From Shewanella kaireitica (GTDB taxonomy: Bacteria; Pseudomonadota; Gammaproteobacteria; Enterobacterales; Shewanellaceae), in the NCBI RefSeq assembly GCF_023284045.1, contig NZ_JAKIKQ010000004.1, positions 186,001 through 250,000 on the forward strand: a stretch of 64,000 nucleotides of DNA, in the 5' to 3' direction. Under the pieces are notes generated by a model, which saw only the letters and a program-made list of their open reading frames with translations, was not told where the DNA came from and made no database searches. This document shows, piece by piece, positions 1-8,848 of the stretch. Numbering within the stretch: the stretch's first letter is position 1; the number at the start of each line of letters is the position of its first letter. Position numbers and translations under genes: made by a program.

Positions 1-198
1 TACAGGTCGACCTAATACGTATTCAACCTGCTCTTTAGTCATATCGATACGCAGCTTTTCTACCTGCTGCTTTTCCATATAGTTACCTTGTGGGATGTCT
101 GGCTTATAGATTAACCAGTCAAAAACACCACAACCACTAAGTGATAGTGTGAGCGCAGCAGCGCCCAAAAGGGTAATACTTCTTTTTTTAATTGTCAT
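1..198 (-). CDS. bamE: BamE (SmpA/OmlA) outer-membrane assembly lipoprotein, 5' part only
   Basis: The gene reads leftward from an ATG at 198 and leaves the window, so only the first 66 codons are present. The start is followed by a signal peptide ending in the lipobox LSGC (Cys23), then a segment beginning VFDWLIYKPDIPQGNY and continuing with LRIDMTKEQVEYVLGRP, which is the typical opening of the BamE fold. BamE is a small lipoprotein on the inner face of the outer membrane that stabilises the BamA-BamD complex inserting beta-barrel proteins. bamB, another subunit of the same machine, is at 20.2 kb here. The assignment is firm; the C-terminal half cannot be judged. Confidence 0.93.
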   Translation of the reverse strand, partial: MTIKKRSITLLGAAALTLSLSGCGVFDWLIYKPDIPQGNYMEKQQVEKLRIDMTKEQVEYVLGRPV

Positions 199-673
199 TG
201 AGTGCGCTACTTCATAAAAATCTGTCGGTCATAATACCCAAGCAATCCCCTATCTGACAAGGGCTATTGTCGCAGAGTATGCTCAGGTTGTTGATTTATA
301 TTGTTCCTCGGTTTTAACACGGAGGCTACATAAGCTGTTTATATTGAGTCATAAACTGCTAATTAGTTCATTGTTATGAGGCTTTTTCTTGTTCTCAGCT
401 GATAGTTGGCAGGTTTGAATGAGTCCGTATGAAGTCGATTTTTAGTTGATTTTTAATGGTTTATGCATATTTAGGTCGCATTCACCTTAGCTGCTGTAAG
501 CTTTGCTGGGCAGTTAATGCTTGAGGCGCTTATCTACTTTTTTGCTCCGTAGCTTATATGGAGGCTCAGGGTTGTCGGCTTTACTGGCTTAATACCATTT
601 AACAGCTTAATGCCGATAATTTGTCTGCTTATTGATATTTTTTCAAAAAAAATTCATGCAAAACCAATATTTA

Positions 674-691
674 TTGCGATGTTAGTCGCAA
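674..691. promoter_or_regulatory. Inverted repeat TTGCGA-N6-TCGCAA
   Basis: A perfect 6-bp inverted repeat with a 6-bp spacer sits about 600 bp upstream of aceB and 480 bp upstream of bamE. It has the form of an operator for a dimeric regulator. No regulator can be named from this sequence alone. Confidence 0.35.
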
Positions 692-910
692 TACATCCAG
701 AGTTTAGCTTCCTAGGCGATAATTATAGGTAGTTACTTTTACGTAAACGTAAGAATCAAACGGTTGTTTGATTTTAGTTTTGTGAACATGTTACTTAACT
801 AATTGGTAATTAATGATTTATATCACTAACGCTCAAGTTAGTTGTAAACGATAACGACTCATAGGCTGATTATTATTGTCCATTATAGCTGTATTAATTT
901 CATTACAGTA

Positions 911-925
911 GGTAATTAAATTACG
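911..925. promoter_or_regulatory. HexR-like operator upstream of aceB
   Basis: The palindrome GGTAATTAAATTACG matches the known HexR consensus TGTAATWWWATTACA at 13 of 15 positions, including the whole inner core. HexR is a regulator of central carbon metabolism in Shewanella and other gammaproteobacteria and responds to 2-keto-3-deoxy-6-phosphogluconate. Control of the glyoxylate shunt by HexR in this genus makes a site before malate synthase sensible. It lies about 375 bp upstream of the aceB start, which is far for a direct effect unless the promoter is also distant. Confidence 0.5.
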
Positions 926-1298
926 AATTAGAATTCTACACAAGGGTCTTGGTCAATTTGTCTTACAAGATTTTTTACTTGAATATAAATCAGTAGCTTT
1001 TTTGGTTTATCTTTTTGTTTTTATGATATTTTGTTGGTTTTCCTTTCTGCGTTCAACTGCTTGTTTATGGATTTTTACTCGTGAAGAACTGATTGCTGAA
1101 CCGTGTGGCTAGGCTTGCATCGTTTCTGTTTTGTCGTTAGTTTTTTGTTGCAAATAACTACATCTTGCTTAGAACACTGATTAATAGTGAGCTTAGCTTC
1201 TATACCAGGATAGGAGTAAAGCGTATAGGGCAAGAAGAGTTGGTTTTAATAATTTGGCTAATAGCAACTACTGGCAATACGGTTTGGAGAATAGGTTT

Positions 1299-2924
1299 AT
1301 GACAGATCAAATAACAATGGATAACGGTATTACAGCAGACGAGATTGTTATCAATGCAGATCCTGTCAAAGGACAAGAAACGGTATTAACAGAAGGCGCA
1401 CTGAGTTTATTAAAAACCTTATGTAAGCACTTCGCTGCTGATGTACCCGCCTTGCTGGCAAACAGAAAGGTTAAACAAGCTTTAATCGATAACGGACAGT
1501 TACCTGACTTTCTACCACAAACAAAATCATTGCGTGAGAGTGAATGGAAAGTTAGAGGGATCCCTAACGACCTTCAAGATAGGCGTGTTGAGATCACAGG
1601 TCCTGTCGATCGAAAAATGGTGATCAATGCACTCAATGCCAATGCAAAAGTATTTATGGCTGACTTTGAAGATTCTCTAGCACCGAGCTGGGAGAAGTTA
1701 GTTGCCGGGCAAATCAATTTACGTGACGCAGTCGCCGGTGATATTAGTTATACCGCTGCAGAAACTGGTAAATCATACACATTAGATGATGATCCCGCGG
1801 TGCTTATTTGCCGAGTTCGAGGACTGCATATGCTAGAAAAGCATGTCAGTTTTGCAGAGCAAGCGATCCCTGCCAGCCTATTTGATTTTTGTATCTATTT
1901 TTATAATAACTATCGCCAACTATTGAGCAAGGGCAGTGGCCCGTACTTCTATATCCCCAAGCTAGAAAGCCATCTTGAAGCACGATGGTGGGCTAAGGTA
2001 TTTGCTTTTGTTGAGGAGCGCTTTTGTCTTCAACCAGGCACCATCAAATGTACATGTCTTATTGAGACTTTACCTGCTGTTTTTGAGATGGATGAGATCC
2101 TATTTGAACTGCGCTCAAACATCGTTGCGCTGAACTGTGGACGTTGGGATTACATTTTTAGCTATATTAAAACGCTGAATAGCTATAGCGACCGCATATT
2201 GCCGGACAGACAGTCAGTCACGATGGATACGCCTTTTCTTAGCGCTTACTCACGTTTGCTGGTTAAAACTTGTCATAAACGTGGCGCGTTAGCGATGGGC
2301 GGAATGGCGGCATTCATTCCGTCTAAGGATGCAACTGAAAACCAACAGATTTTAGATAAAGTGCGTCAAGACAAACAGCTTGAAGCGCGCAATGGTCATG
2401 ATGGAACTTGGGTTGCTCATCCGGGGTTGGCTGATACCGCAATGGAGATCTTCAATGAGTATATTGGTGAAGATCATGTCAACCAGCTGCATATTACTCG
2501 TGATGTGGATGCACCCATTCTAGCCCATGAATTGTTGGCTGCTTGCGATGGTGCACGAACTGAAATAGGAATGCGCCGAAATATTCGTATTGCGCTGCAA
2601 TACACTGAGGCTTGGATCAACGGAAATGGCTGTGTGCCAATCTATGGGCTGATGGAAGATGCGGCTACTGCCGAAATTGCCAGAACCTCTATATGGCAAT
2701 GGATCAAGCATTCACAGCACTTATCTAACGGTGTGTTAGTGACTAAAGCACTGTTTAAAGAGATGTTAGTACAAGAGCTGGCACAGGTAAAAGAGGAGGT
2801 GGGTGCTGAAAGATTTACCCATGGTCGTTTCACCGAAGCCGCAGTTATTCTTGAACAAATTACTACTGCAGATGAGTTGGTGGATTTTATTACTCAGCCT
2901 GGTTACGAGCTGCTTGTTAGCTAG
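1299..2924 (+). CDS. aceB: Malate synthase A
   Basis: Condenses glyoxylate and acetyl-CoA to malate, the second step of the glyoxylate shunt, in the cytoplasm. The 541-residue product is close to the usual length of the A isoform. Family motifs are visible: RVRGLHMLEKH near residue 180, the signature GHDGTWVAHPG near residues 366-376, and MEDAATAEIA near 452, which carries the catalytic Asp region. The reading frame is open from a TTG at 1254, but the ATG at 1299 is preceded by GGAGA with good spacing and gives the standard N terminus. Isocitrate lyase (aceA), which usually follows aceB in related bacteria, is not next to it; a regulatory gene follows instead. A HexR-like palindrome lies upstream. 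Confidence 0.96.
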   Translation: MTDQITMDNGITADEIVINADPVKGQETVLTEGALSLLKTLCKHFAADVPALLANRKVKQALIDNGQLPDFLPQTKSLRESEWKVRGIPNDLQDRRVEITGPVDRKMVINALNANAKVFMADFEDSLAPSWEKLVAGQINLRDAVAGDISYTAAETGKSYTLDDDPAVLICRVRGLHMLEKHVSFAEQAIPASLFDFCIYFYNNYRQLLSKGSGPYFYIPKLESHLEARWWAKVFAFVEERFCLQPGTIKCTCLIETLPAVFEMDEILFELRSNIVALNCGRWDYIFSYIKTLNSYSDRILPDRQSVTMDTPFLSAYSRLLVKTCHKRGALAMGGMAAFIPSKDATENQQILDKVRQDKQLEARNGHDGTWVAHPGLADTAMEIFNEYIGEDHVNQLHITRDVDAPILAHELLAACDGARTEIGMRRNIRIALQYTEAWINGNGCVPIYGLMEDAATAEIARTSIWQWIKHSQHLSNGVLVTKALFKEMLVQELAQVKEEVGAERFTHGRFTEAAVILEQITTADELVDFITQPGYELLVS

Positions 2925-3019
2925 CCCAGTATTTGGGCTATAGATGTTCAATCTGAATGAGTTTGTGTTGGTATTAGAGATTTAGTTTGAGTTTTGGCTG
3001 CCTTTTGCAGCTTGTGTCC

Positions 3020-3054
3020 CCCGCGGAGTATTCCTACGTGCTACGCGGGTTTTT
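3020..3054 (+). terminator. Rho-independent terminator after aceB
   Basis: A stem of nine positions with one mismatch (CCCGCG-g-AG against CT-a-CGCGGG) and a 12-nt loop is followed by a T-rich run. It lies about 95 bp beyond the aceB stop. The 560-bp gap from 2925 to 3486 holds this, a second terminator at 3106-3131 and otherwise no coding signal. Confidence 0.7.
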
Positions 3055-3105
3055 AATTAAGTAGCGTTCTTTTAAGTAAAGAGATGGTTACTACGCTTGT
3101 GATTG

Positions 3106-3131
3106 GCGGCTCCTCGGAGTCGCATTTTTTT
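3106..3131 (+). terminator. Second tandem rho-independent terminator
   Basis: The stem GCGGCTC with GAGTCGC (one G-T pair), a CTCG tetraloop and a run of seven T form a strong forward terminator only about 55 bp after the first one. It could be a back-up for aceB or could end a short independent transcript. Confidence 0.7.
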
Positions 3132-3486
3132 GCCTAAATTTTACTGAGCCAAAATTATTAATTAGAAAGTTACTAATCTTTCACGCATATTTTCAATGAT
3201 TGAGAATGTGGCGTAAATAAAAATTCTTCTTTGATGCTGCTGTAAATATATATGACTATTGCCACTGTTTAGCTGCTCCAGCAATGAGTAACTGGTGGTT
3301 AACAGGCAACACCCAAAAAATAGCAGTCAAATAGACGACTCAAGGCTCAGTAACCTGCACTTTGGGGTGATTGCGTATACAATTAAGTTTATTATTATTA
3401 AAAATAAACGCGTATCACAACCATAATAAAACGCGATATCTTCAAATCAAATTTGATGGTTTATCCTGTCATAAGCAGAGCATTAA

Positions 3487-4962
3487 TTGAAAGCGAACAG
3501 CATACAAGAAAGCAAATTGAGAGGGACTGATTATTGGACTCACAGGATCAGTGATCAAGAGATGCCCGCATTATGCTCTACGGTCAGCACATTAGAGAAG
3601 TTGGCTAAAGATGATGTCTCCTCCTTAGCAATTTTAGGTCAGAGTGTCATGCATGATAATGCACTCACCTCGCGTATTTTACGGGTCGCTAATAGTGTGA
3701 CATACAGTAAAGGGATCACTCAGGTGACGACGGTGAGTAAAGCTGCTGTGGTCTTAGGGTTTGATGCCATTAAAAATATTTGTATAACCGCCAAGTTACT
3801 CAGCAGCTTGCTAGAGTCGCAGGGGCTTTCAGAAGATGTCTATAAGCGGTTACTGAGCTTGATGGCAAAGTCTTTTCAAGCAGCAATGTTCACTCGAATG
3901 CTGATGCATGGGCACGATGAAGAATTACAGGAAGAGGTCTTTATTGCCTCTTTGTTGTATCACTTAGGTGAGAGCGCATTTTGGAGCACTGGATGCGCTG
4001 AAACCTTAGTATTAGATAGTAAACTTAATCGGTGTGAATCATCAGCCGAATGCGAGCAAGCGGTAAGAGAGGTGCTTGGCACGAGTTTTAAGCAACTGTC
4101 AGCGGGGATCGCACGTAACTGGGGGCTGGGCAGTATATTGATTAAGTCTCTCAGTCAGCCTGATGAAAGAACACCTGAAATTCGTAGTATTTTTCTGGCT
4201 AATAAGCTTAGCGATCTATTGTCACAAACGCCGCCGTCAGTGCTTGAGCTATCAAAAAGACTAAAACAAGCCGCGAATATTCTTGATATTGAAGTGGATG
4301 AACTTAAAGGACGTATGATCCGTTGTCAAAAGGCTACAGAGTTAATGGCTGACGCATACGGCGCGAAAGTGTTAATTGATTATCTACCTGATGCCAAACA
4401 CTTGTTGCTTGAACATGATGCACCCGCTCCGCAATCCGTCATTAGAGGATCAGATCCTCTAGAACAACTGAGATGTCTTAGAGCACTGACTCAGTGCGCG
4501 TTAAATAAGTCTGATTTTAATCAGGTTTTGTCGCTAGCACTTCAAGGTGTGTTGCAAGGCGTTGGAGTCGATCGTTGTGCAGTTCTGCTTTTAACACCCA
4601 ATAGGAAAGTCCTACGGCCGCGTATCGTGTTAGGCGATGGTGCGATTGATATGAAAAATAATTTCTCCATTGAACTTGGCGGTACAAAAAACTTGTTCCA
4701 AGAGTCAATTCAAATAAAAAGCGCACTGTTTGTCGATAACCCACATTCAGCTAAGTGGCGACTTTACATGGATGATGCGCTGCGAAGCTTAGTCTCACCA
4801 ACAGGGTTTATGGTGGCGCCTTTGATAATGGATCATACAGTGATCGGAGTGCTTTATGCCGATAGAGACAGTTCAGGGCGGCGCTTAAACGAAGAGGACT
4901 TTTTAAGTTTTAGCCATTTTGCAGAACTTTCAAATGTTTGTTTTTCTACCAGTATGAAATAA
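3487..4962 (+). CDS. HDOD-domain regulator with C-terminal GAF domain
   Basis: The 491-residue product has an HDOD domain (an HD-related, non-catalytic signalling domain) over roughly residues 25-235, starting at MPALCSTVSTLEKLAKDD and including ILRVANS, and a GAF domain over about residues 345-488 (DRCAVLLLTPNRKVLRP, MVAPLIMDHTVIGVLYADRD). No output domain such as GGDEF is present. HDOD proteins in gammaproteobacteria act in signalling, stress and cyclic-di-GMP related control; the exact partner here is unknown. The start is a TTG with a weak ribosome site (AAGCAGAG); the first ATG in frame, at 3562, would start exactly at the HDOD domain. The gene stands alone. Confidence 0.85.
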   Translation: MKANSIQESKLRGTDYWTHRISDQEMPALCSTVSTLEKLAKDDVSSLAILGQSVMHDNALTSRILRVANSVTYSKGITQVTTVSKAAVVLGFDAIKNICITAKLLSSLLESQGLSEDVYKRLLSLMAKSFQAAMFTRMLMHGHDEELQEEVFIASLLYHLGESAFWSTGCAETLVLDSKLNRCESSAECEQAVREVLGTSFKQLSAGIARNWGLGSILIKSLSQPDERTPEIRSIFLANKLSDLLSQTPPSVLELSKRLKQAANILDIEVDELKGRMIRCQKATELMADAYGAKVLIDYLPDAKHLLLEHDAPAPQSVIRGSDPLEQLRCLRALTQCALNKSDFNQVLSLALQGVLQGVGVDRCAVLLLTPNRKVLRPRIVLGDGAIDMKNNFSIELGGTKNLFQESIQIKSALFVDNPHSAKWRLYMDDALRSLVSPTGFMVAPLIMDHTVIGVLYADRDSSGRRLNEEDFLSFSHFAELSNVCFSTSMK

Positions 4963-4997
4963 CCTTGGGAGTCAGTTGAGCGCCTTATCTTGGTATA

Positions 4998-5312
4998 ATA
5001 CCAATCAGTATAAAGATTTGGTCGCTCAGCGAGAGTTTAGCGGTTTTGAGGCAAGGTCATTAAATGCTCCTGCATTAATGACATTCACCACATCCATGTG
5101 GTTTACAGTGAGTGAAGTACATAGTTAAACTAGGTTCAAGCTCATTAACGCAGCATCAGAGCCGCTAAAACTCGCCAGTAAGGAGTGTTTTTGGCTTCCT
5201 ACTTCGGTGTTGGATAAAGGCAAAAGGGAACAACCATTCTGTCAATTATCCGTCTTGAATTAGTTCGCCAAAAAACACTCTGAGTAGACCAACTACTTAT
5301 ACCGATTGGTAT
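4998..5312. mobile_element. MITE-like element, copy 1 (315 bp)
   Basis: The ends are imperfect terminal inverted repeats, ATACCAATCAGTATAA on the left and the complement of ATACCAATCGGTATAA on the right. It is related along its length to the 264-bp element at 47336-47599. The inside carries two long hairpins: GCGAG...TTTAGCGG pairs with CCGCTAAAACTCGC, and GAGTGTTTTTGGC pairs with GCCAAAAACACTC. No protein is encoded, so any movement would depend on a transposase elsewhere. Copy 1 has roughly 50 bp of extra sequence near 5058-5112 that copy 2 lacks. The element fills the gap from 4963 to 5329. Just outside the left end the sequence TTGGTATAATACCAA is itself palindromic. A target duplication could not be defined. 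Confidence 0.75.
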
Positions 5313-5329
5313 AAAACGCTCATTTAGCC

Positions 5330-5824
5330 TTATTTGGATTGGGCGGCTATCTGTTTGGTGATCTCTTTAGCTATCTGATTGGGAATAGGAAAGCTCAAAT
5401 GATACTGAGCTATCTTCCATCCTTCAGCGGTGTTGATCAAGGTTCCTGTACCTCGACTCACGCCATAAGACTCACTATGTAAAATCTCATCAAACCAGAT
5501 GACGTCGCCATGCTGCGTCATCTTTCTGCTGGTGAGATCATAGCGCCAGCCCTTTGTTGGACGAGCGTATTGTTCAAACTGGGCTTTATCCCAATGCTCA
5601 CTGACGTCAGTGCCGATAAATATGCCGTTATCAGCGTACAAAGAAAAGTAGTTATCCCAATCAGCATTGGCCGAATAGGTATTAAGGTTATCGAGTAAGG
5701 TCGCAGCTTGCTGCTTAGCGTTACTTTGTTCAGTAACATGGGCGTTAACCCCGACACTGCAAAATAACAATAGCGTTGAGATCAGCGCGAACGTTGTGGA
5801 TTTTAATATACTTACTCTTTGCAT
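5330..5824 (-). CDS. Secreted NTF2-like (SnoaL-type) protein
   Basis: The 164-residue product begins with a clear signal peptide (core TTFALISTLLLFCSVGV, likely cleavage after VNA), so it should be periplasmic. The mature part reads as a single NTF2/SnoaL-type cone fold: LDNLNTYSANADWDNYFSLY, then NGIFIGTD, and the closing strands GTGTLINTAEGWKIAQYHLSFP. This fold is used both by enzymes and by ligand-binding proteins, so no reaction can be given. The ATG at 5824 has GAGAG close upstream. The stop lies only 18 bp from the MITE copy 1 end. Confidence 0.75.
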   Translation of the reverse strand: MQRVSILKSTTFALISTLLLFCSVGVNAHVTEQSNAKQQAATLLDNLNTYSANADWDNYFSLYADNGIFIGTDVSEHWDKAQFEQYARPTKGWRYDLTSRKMTQHGDVIWFDEILHSESYGVSRGTGTLINTAEGWKIAQYHLSFPIPNQIAKEITKQIAAQSK

Positions 5825-5890
5825 AAGGCTCTCTTTTTATTATTTATTAGCTTAATCATTTAATGAGCAAGGCTAGCATTATTTCTGCTT

Positions 5891-6715
5891 TCAATGCCAG
5901 TTAACGGGATCGAGTTGGTAGAATGAACTCACCTCATGGTACAGGGCTGGGTGCTTGGCAATGAATTCATGTGGCTGCTCAAAAAACACCTCACTTATCA
6001 CAGCAAAGAACTCAGCAGGGTTAGTCGCGCCATAGTAACTAAATAGTGAATACTGTTGATGTTGGCTGGCCTCTACCAGTTGTTGGTACTCCTGCATCAT
6101 TACATTTGACCAAGATGCATAGTCTTTACTGTGACCGAGTATAGGCGCGCCATTAGCATTACCGTCTTCTTGATCAAGCTGATGAGCAAATTCGTGAATA
6201 ACAACATTACTGCCGTCATCGGGAATTGCTGCTCCCTCCTTAGTCGTTTGCCACGACAAGATGACTTTTCCATGCTGCCACGACTCGCCTGATAACACTC
6301 GGCGCCGCTCAGAGACCAGTCCATTACTGTCGCGCTGCTCGTTGCTAACAATAAATACTGATGGATAGACCAGGATCTCTTTTAAATGAGGGTAGAAATC
6401 GGTTTTTCGATTTAGCAGCAACAGACAGGCTTGGGCGGCAACGGTGACACGAATTTCATCGTTAATCACGAGGCCATCGCAACCAACAAACTGCTTTTCA
6501 GCAATAAACACTTGTATATGCTTCTTAAGTTGCAGTTGTAAGTCGGCAGGTAAGGAGCGAAAAAACGGGATCCGTTTCTTTAAAATTGCCCGCCAAGCGT
6601 TTGGAAAAGGTTGCTGAGAGAGCTTCTTTCTGCGCAGGCTAGCACGCCAATTACGGCTAGCTATCCAGAAAATAGCGCTACCACTAATGAGTATTATCAG
6701 TATGATCGCGAGCAT
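5891..6715 (-). CDS. mtfA: MtfA-family zinc-dependent peptidase (M90)
   Basis: MtfA is a cytoplasmic zinc aminopeptidase-like protein; in Escherichia coli it binds the glucose repressor Mlc and so affects ptsG. The zinc motif HEFAH lies at residues 174-178, followed by QLDQEDG, as in the family. The N terminus contains a hydrophobic segment (LAIILIILISGSAIFWI), suggesting membrane anchoring. A GTG at 6745 could add ten residues, but the ATG at 6715 has AAGGA five bases upstream and gives 274 residues, close to the E. coli length, so I chose it. The neighbours do not belong to sugar transport, so the Mlc link is only by family. Confidence 0.88.
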   Translation of the reverse strand: MLAIILIILISGSAIFWIASRNWRASLRRKKLSQQPFPNAWRAILKKRIPFFRSLPADLQLQLKKHIQVFIAEKQFVGCDGLVINDEIRVTVAAQACLLLLNRKTDFYPHLKEILVYPSVFIVSNEQRDSNGLVSERRRVLSGESWQHGKVILSWQTTKEGAAIPDDGSNVVIHEFAHQLDQEDGNANGAPILGHSKDYASWSNVMMQEYQQLVEASQHQQYSLFSYYGATNPAEFFAVISEVFFEQPHEFIAKHPALYHEVSSFYQLDPVNWH

Positions 6716-6943
6716 CAGGTTCCTTTTACCAAACAAAGCAATCACTCTGTTTGTATTTTAAATGGGCGATGTTAATGATATGTGGACTGGTTTGCTGAAT
6801 TTCAATAGCGGCTTGATATTAGGAGGATTTAGGGGCTTGCAAAGGGCTTGTAGCGTGAAAAAAGGGCTGGCAGATTAAATTAAGAACTATGGTTAAAACG
6901 TTTGGTAAGACTTTTCCATATTCTGCCAGCTAAGTTGGGAGGG

Positions 6944-7411
6944 CTACTCAACAATAATTCGTTTCTCTATCTCTCTTCGTTCTTGTGGTGTCATACTAAA
7001 ATAGTGTTCAATTAAAAAGCGTATCAACTTTGATTTGGCAACATCGCCGTCATCAGCCAAAGCTGCTAAGTGAGCTATCGCCGATTCGCTAAGGGTGAAA
7101 GTGGCTTTTCTAAACGGCGCGTCTCCTTTGATGACTTTCTTAATACCCTGCTGAAGTAAAACGTCTTCAGATCTCGAATGTGAAGTCGGTACGCTTTGGT
7201 TCAATGAACCTGTAGCTAATAGGTTTTTATTAGCATTTAACTCAATAATCTTGTTTGTTATTGGTGAACGTTGCTCCTCTCCGATAGCATAGCGACTGGC
7301 ATCATTAATGAAATCATCAATTAAATCATCTAATGCCAGCTGAGTTGTCTGAATCTGTTGATGAGTCGATTTAGACGGCGTAGAGTTTTTCTTGAGATCG
7401 GTCAGACCCAT
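6944..7411 (-). CDS. Putative ribbon-helix-helix DNA-binding partner of ParA
   Basis: The product is about 155 residues with no recognised full-length family. The C-terminal third, starting at FRKATFTLSESAIAHLAALA and ending at MTPQERREIEKRI, has the strand-helix-helix pattern of a ribbon-helix-helix DNA-binding domain; the N-terminal 100 residues are polar and probably flexible. The gene starts inside the 3' end of the parA gene: an ATG at 7411 preceded by AGAGG, with an alternative GTG at 7417, giving a 41-47 base overlap. That arrangement matches plasmid-type partition modules in which a small RHH protein binds the centromere and works with a ParA ATPase. The function is inferred. Confidence 0.6.
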   Translation of the reverse strand: MGLTDLKKNSTPSKSTHQQIQTTQLALDDLIDDFINDASRYAIGEEQRSPITNKIIELNANKNLLATGSLNQSVPTSHSRSEDVLLQQGIKKVIKGDAPFRKATFTLSESAIAHLAALADDGDVAKSKLIRFLIEHYFSMTPQERREIEKRIIVE

Positions 7412-8114
7412 ATTCACCTCTCATCTTCTTCATCTTTTTTTCTGCAATACGGTTGCGGATCTCCGTAGCGTTCGCGACTTGCAGCATTTCTGTGGCGATG
7501 CCTCGGATCTCGTTGGCTGCTTTACCTTTTGGCTCAATCTCTAGCACTGATAGGCCTGACTCTTCGCTATCATCATAGATGTTGCGACTATAGGTAATAG
7601 CATCGAGTACATTGATGTCATAGGTTTTACAGACCTCTTTCGCTTCGAAAATACGATTTGCCTGATTAGGTAAACTAGGACACTGGGTGATAACAAAGGT
7701 GGCGCGCATTTTTGGGTTTATCATCATGCACGTTGCAACGATGTCATCCATGTGGCTCACCGTTTTTAGATCGCGTCGTTTAGGTCTAAGCGGCATTAAT
7801 ACATGTGAGGCTACTGACATGGTTGCGCGAAGTGCCAGGTTATCTTGGCCACCACAATCGACAATGACATAGTCGTAATGCTGTTCAAGGCTTAACAGGT
7901 CGTTGCGTATTTTTCCGTATAACTGCACACAATTAATGCTGGGTAAGTCAGCATTGTTATTCCTGGCATGGATCCAGTCTGACGTAGTACGTTGAGGATC
8001 GCAGTCAACCATAATTACAGAAGCTTGGCATTCTGCCGTTAAAAATACGGCAATGTTTTGCGCTAAACAGCTTTTACCACTGCCGCCTTTTTCACCACCT
8101 ACTAATATAATCAT
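7371..8114 (-). CDS. ParA/MinD-family ATPase
   Basis: The 247-residue protein opens with a deviant Walker A motif, EKGGSGKS at residues 8-15, followed by VDCDPQRTTSDW and YVIVDCGGQDN, which define the ParA/MinD family. Such ATPases move or position DNA or protein cargo using a DNA-bound or membrane-bound gradient. There is no N-terminal HTH, so it resembles the short, plasmid type Ib form and not the chromosomal ParA-ParB pair near the origin. The ATG at 8114 has GAGGA upstream. It is followed, with overlap, by a probable ribbon-helix-helix gene. An iteron-like cluster lies 170-245 bp upstream of its start. Confidence 0.85.
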   Translation of the reverse strand: MIILVGGEKGGSGKSCLAQNIAVFLTAECQASVIMVDCDPQRTTSDWIHARNNNADLPSINCVQLYGKIRNDLLSLEQHYDYVIVDCGGQDNLALRATMSVASHVLMPLRPKRRDLKTVSHMDDIVATCMMINPKMRATFVITQCPSLPNQANRIFEAKEVCKTYDINVLDAITYSRNIYDDSEESGLSVLEIEPKGKAANEIRGIATEMLQVANATEIRNRIAEKKMKKMRGEYGSDRSQEKLYAV

Positions 8115-8282
8115 GCTTTGTCCTCGAGTACGCGTTTATTTATCTGGTTGTGTCTAACTGATTACATTGAGCTGTTGGGTGCGTACTAGTTTTATTAGGG
8201 ACGTTTCTATTGACTTCATGTGCCTAATACAACAGCTGTGTTAGTAATTTAGGCAGGGATGACTTCTAGGTCAACTGTATGA

Positions 8283-8356
8283 TTTTTGACGTTTTTGTTT
8301 CAATTGACTGCTGAACTATTTTTGACGCAAACAGTATGTTTGATGGTTTTTTGACG
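8283..8356. repeat. Iteron-like cluster upstream of parA
   Basis: TTTTTGACG occurs three times, at 8283-8291, 8319-8327 and 8348-8356. The core TTGAC/T also recurs with exact 18-bp spacing at 8286, 8304, 8322 and 8340. This looks like the direct-repeat centromere or operator bound by small RHH partition proteins. It sits in a 734-bp gap (8115-8848) in which I see no gene on either strand and nothing else of note. Confidence 0.5.
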
Positions 8357-8848
8357 CCTTGAACTTTTAAACCCTAGCGTAAACTGGTTTGTTAAATTTA
8401 TTAGGTACTTAGGTTGGTAATGTATCTTTAATTTATCTTAAATTAGGCCACGATTACCATCGCGTATGGTTAATTATTTATCACTCTTTAGTTTGATATT
8501 CCTTAAAGGGATTAAGCGTGTTTTTTTATGCGAATTAAGTATATGGATTTATAGGCTCCTAAACAGTTGAAACGATGATGTTTGTGATAAATGCATTCGC
8601 TCATTTTGTGCGTAGCCGCTTTTTTATGCACTGGCTCGTTAAAAGATAGCGCTCTCGCAGGCTAATTCTGTTTTCTCTGACTTCACAGAGGAGTTATCAT
8701 TTGTGTCCAGCGTTACATACTCTAGCGCTTTTGAGTCAGCGACAGAGTCGGTGACTTTATTGGGCTAAATTATTTGCGCCAATGGAGTCATGCCCATGTT
8801 AGGCTTTGCCGATAGAGCCGTTAACGTAATGAGTATGGATATAACACT

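Larger units (their letters stand above)
199..1298. other. 1.1 kb non-coding stretch between bamE and aceB
   Basis: No convincing coding region was found on either strand. The stretch is AT-rich and lies between divergent genes, so it should hold promoters for both. Two palindromes stand out, at 674-691 and 911-925, listed separately. The length is unusual for two simple promoters, but I see no transcript-like structure with a terminator. Confidence 0.6.

Noticed and set aside
781..797. CRP-like half site TGTGAACATGTTACTT
   Set aside because: Only the left half matches TGTGA-N6-TCACA.
2520..2951. Reverse-strand frames of about 60 codons inside aceB
   Set aside because: They are shadows of the aceB reading frame, as are the many similar antisense frames inside other long genes.
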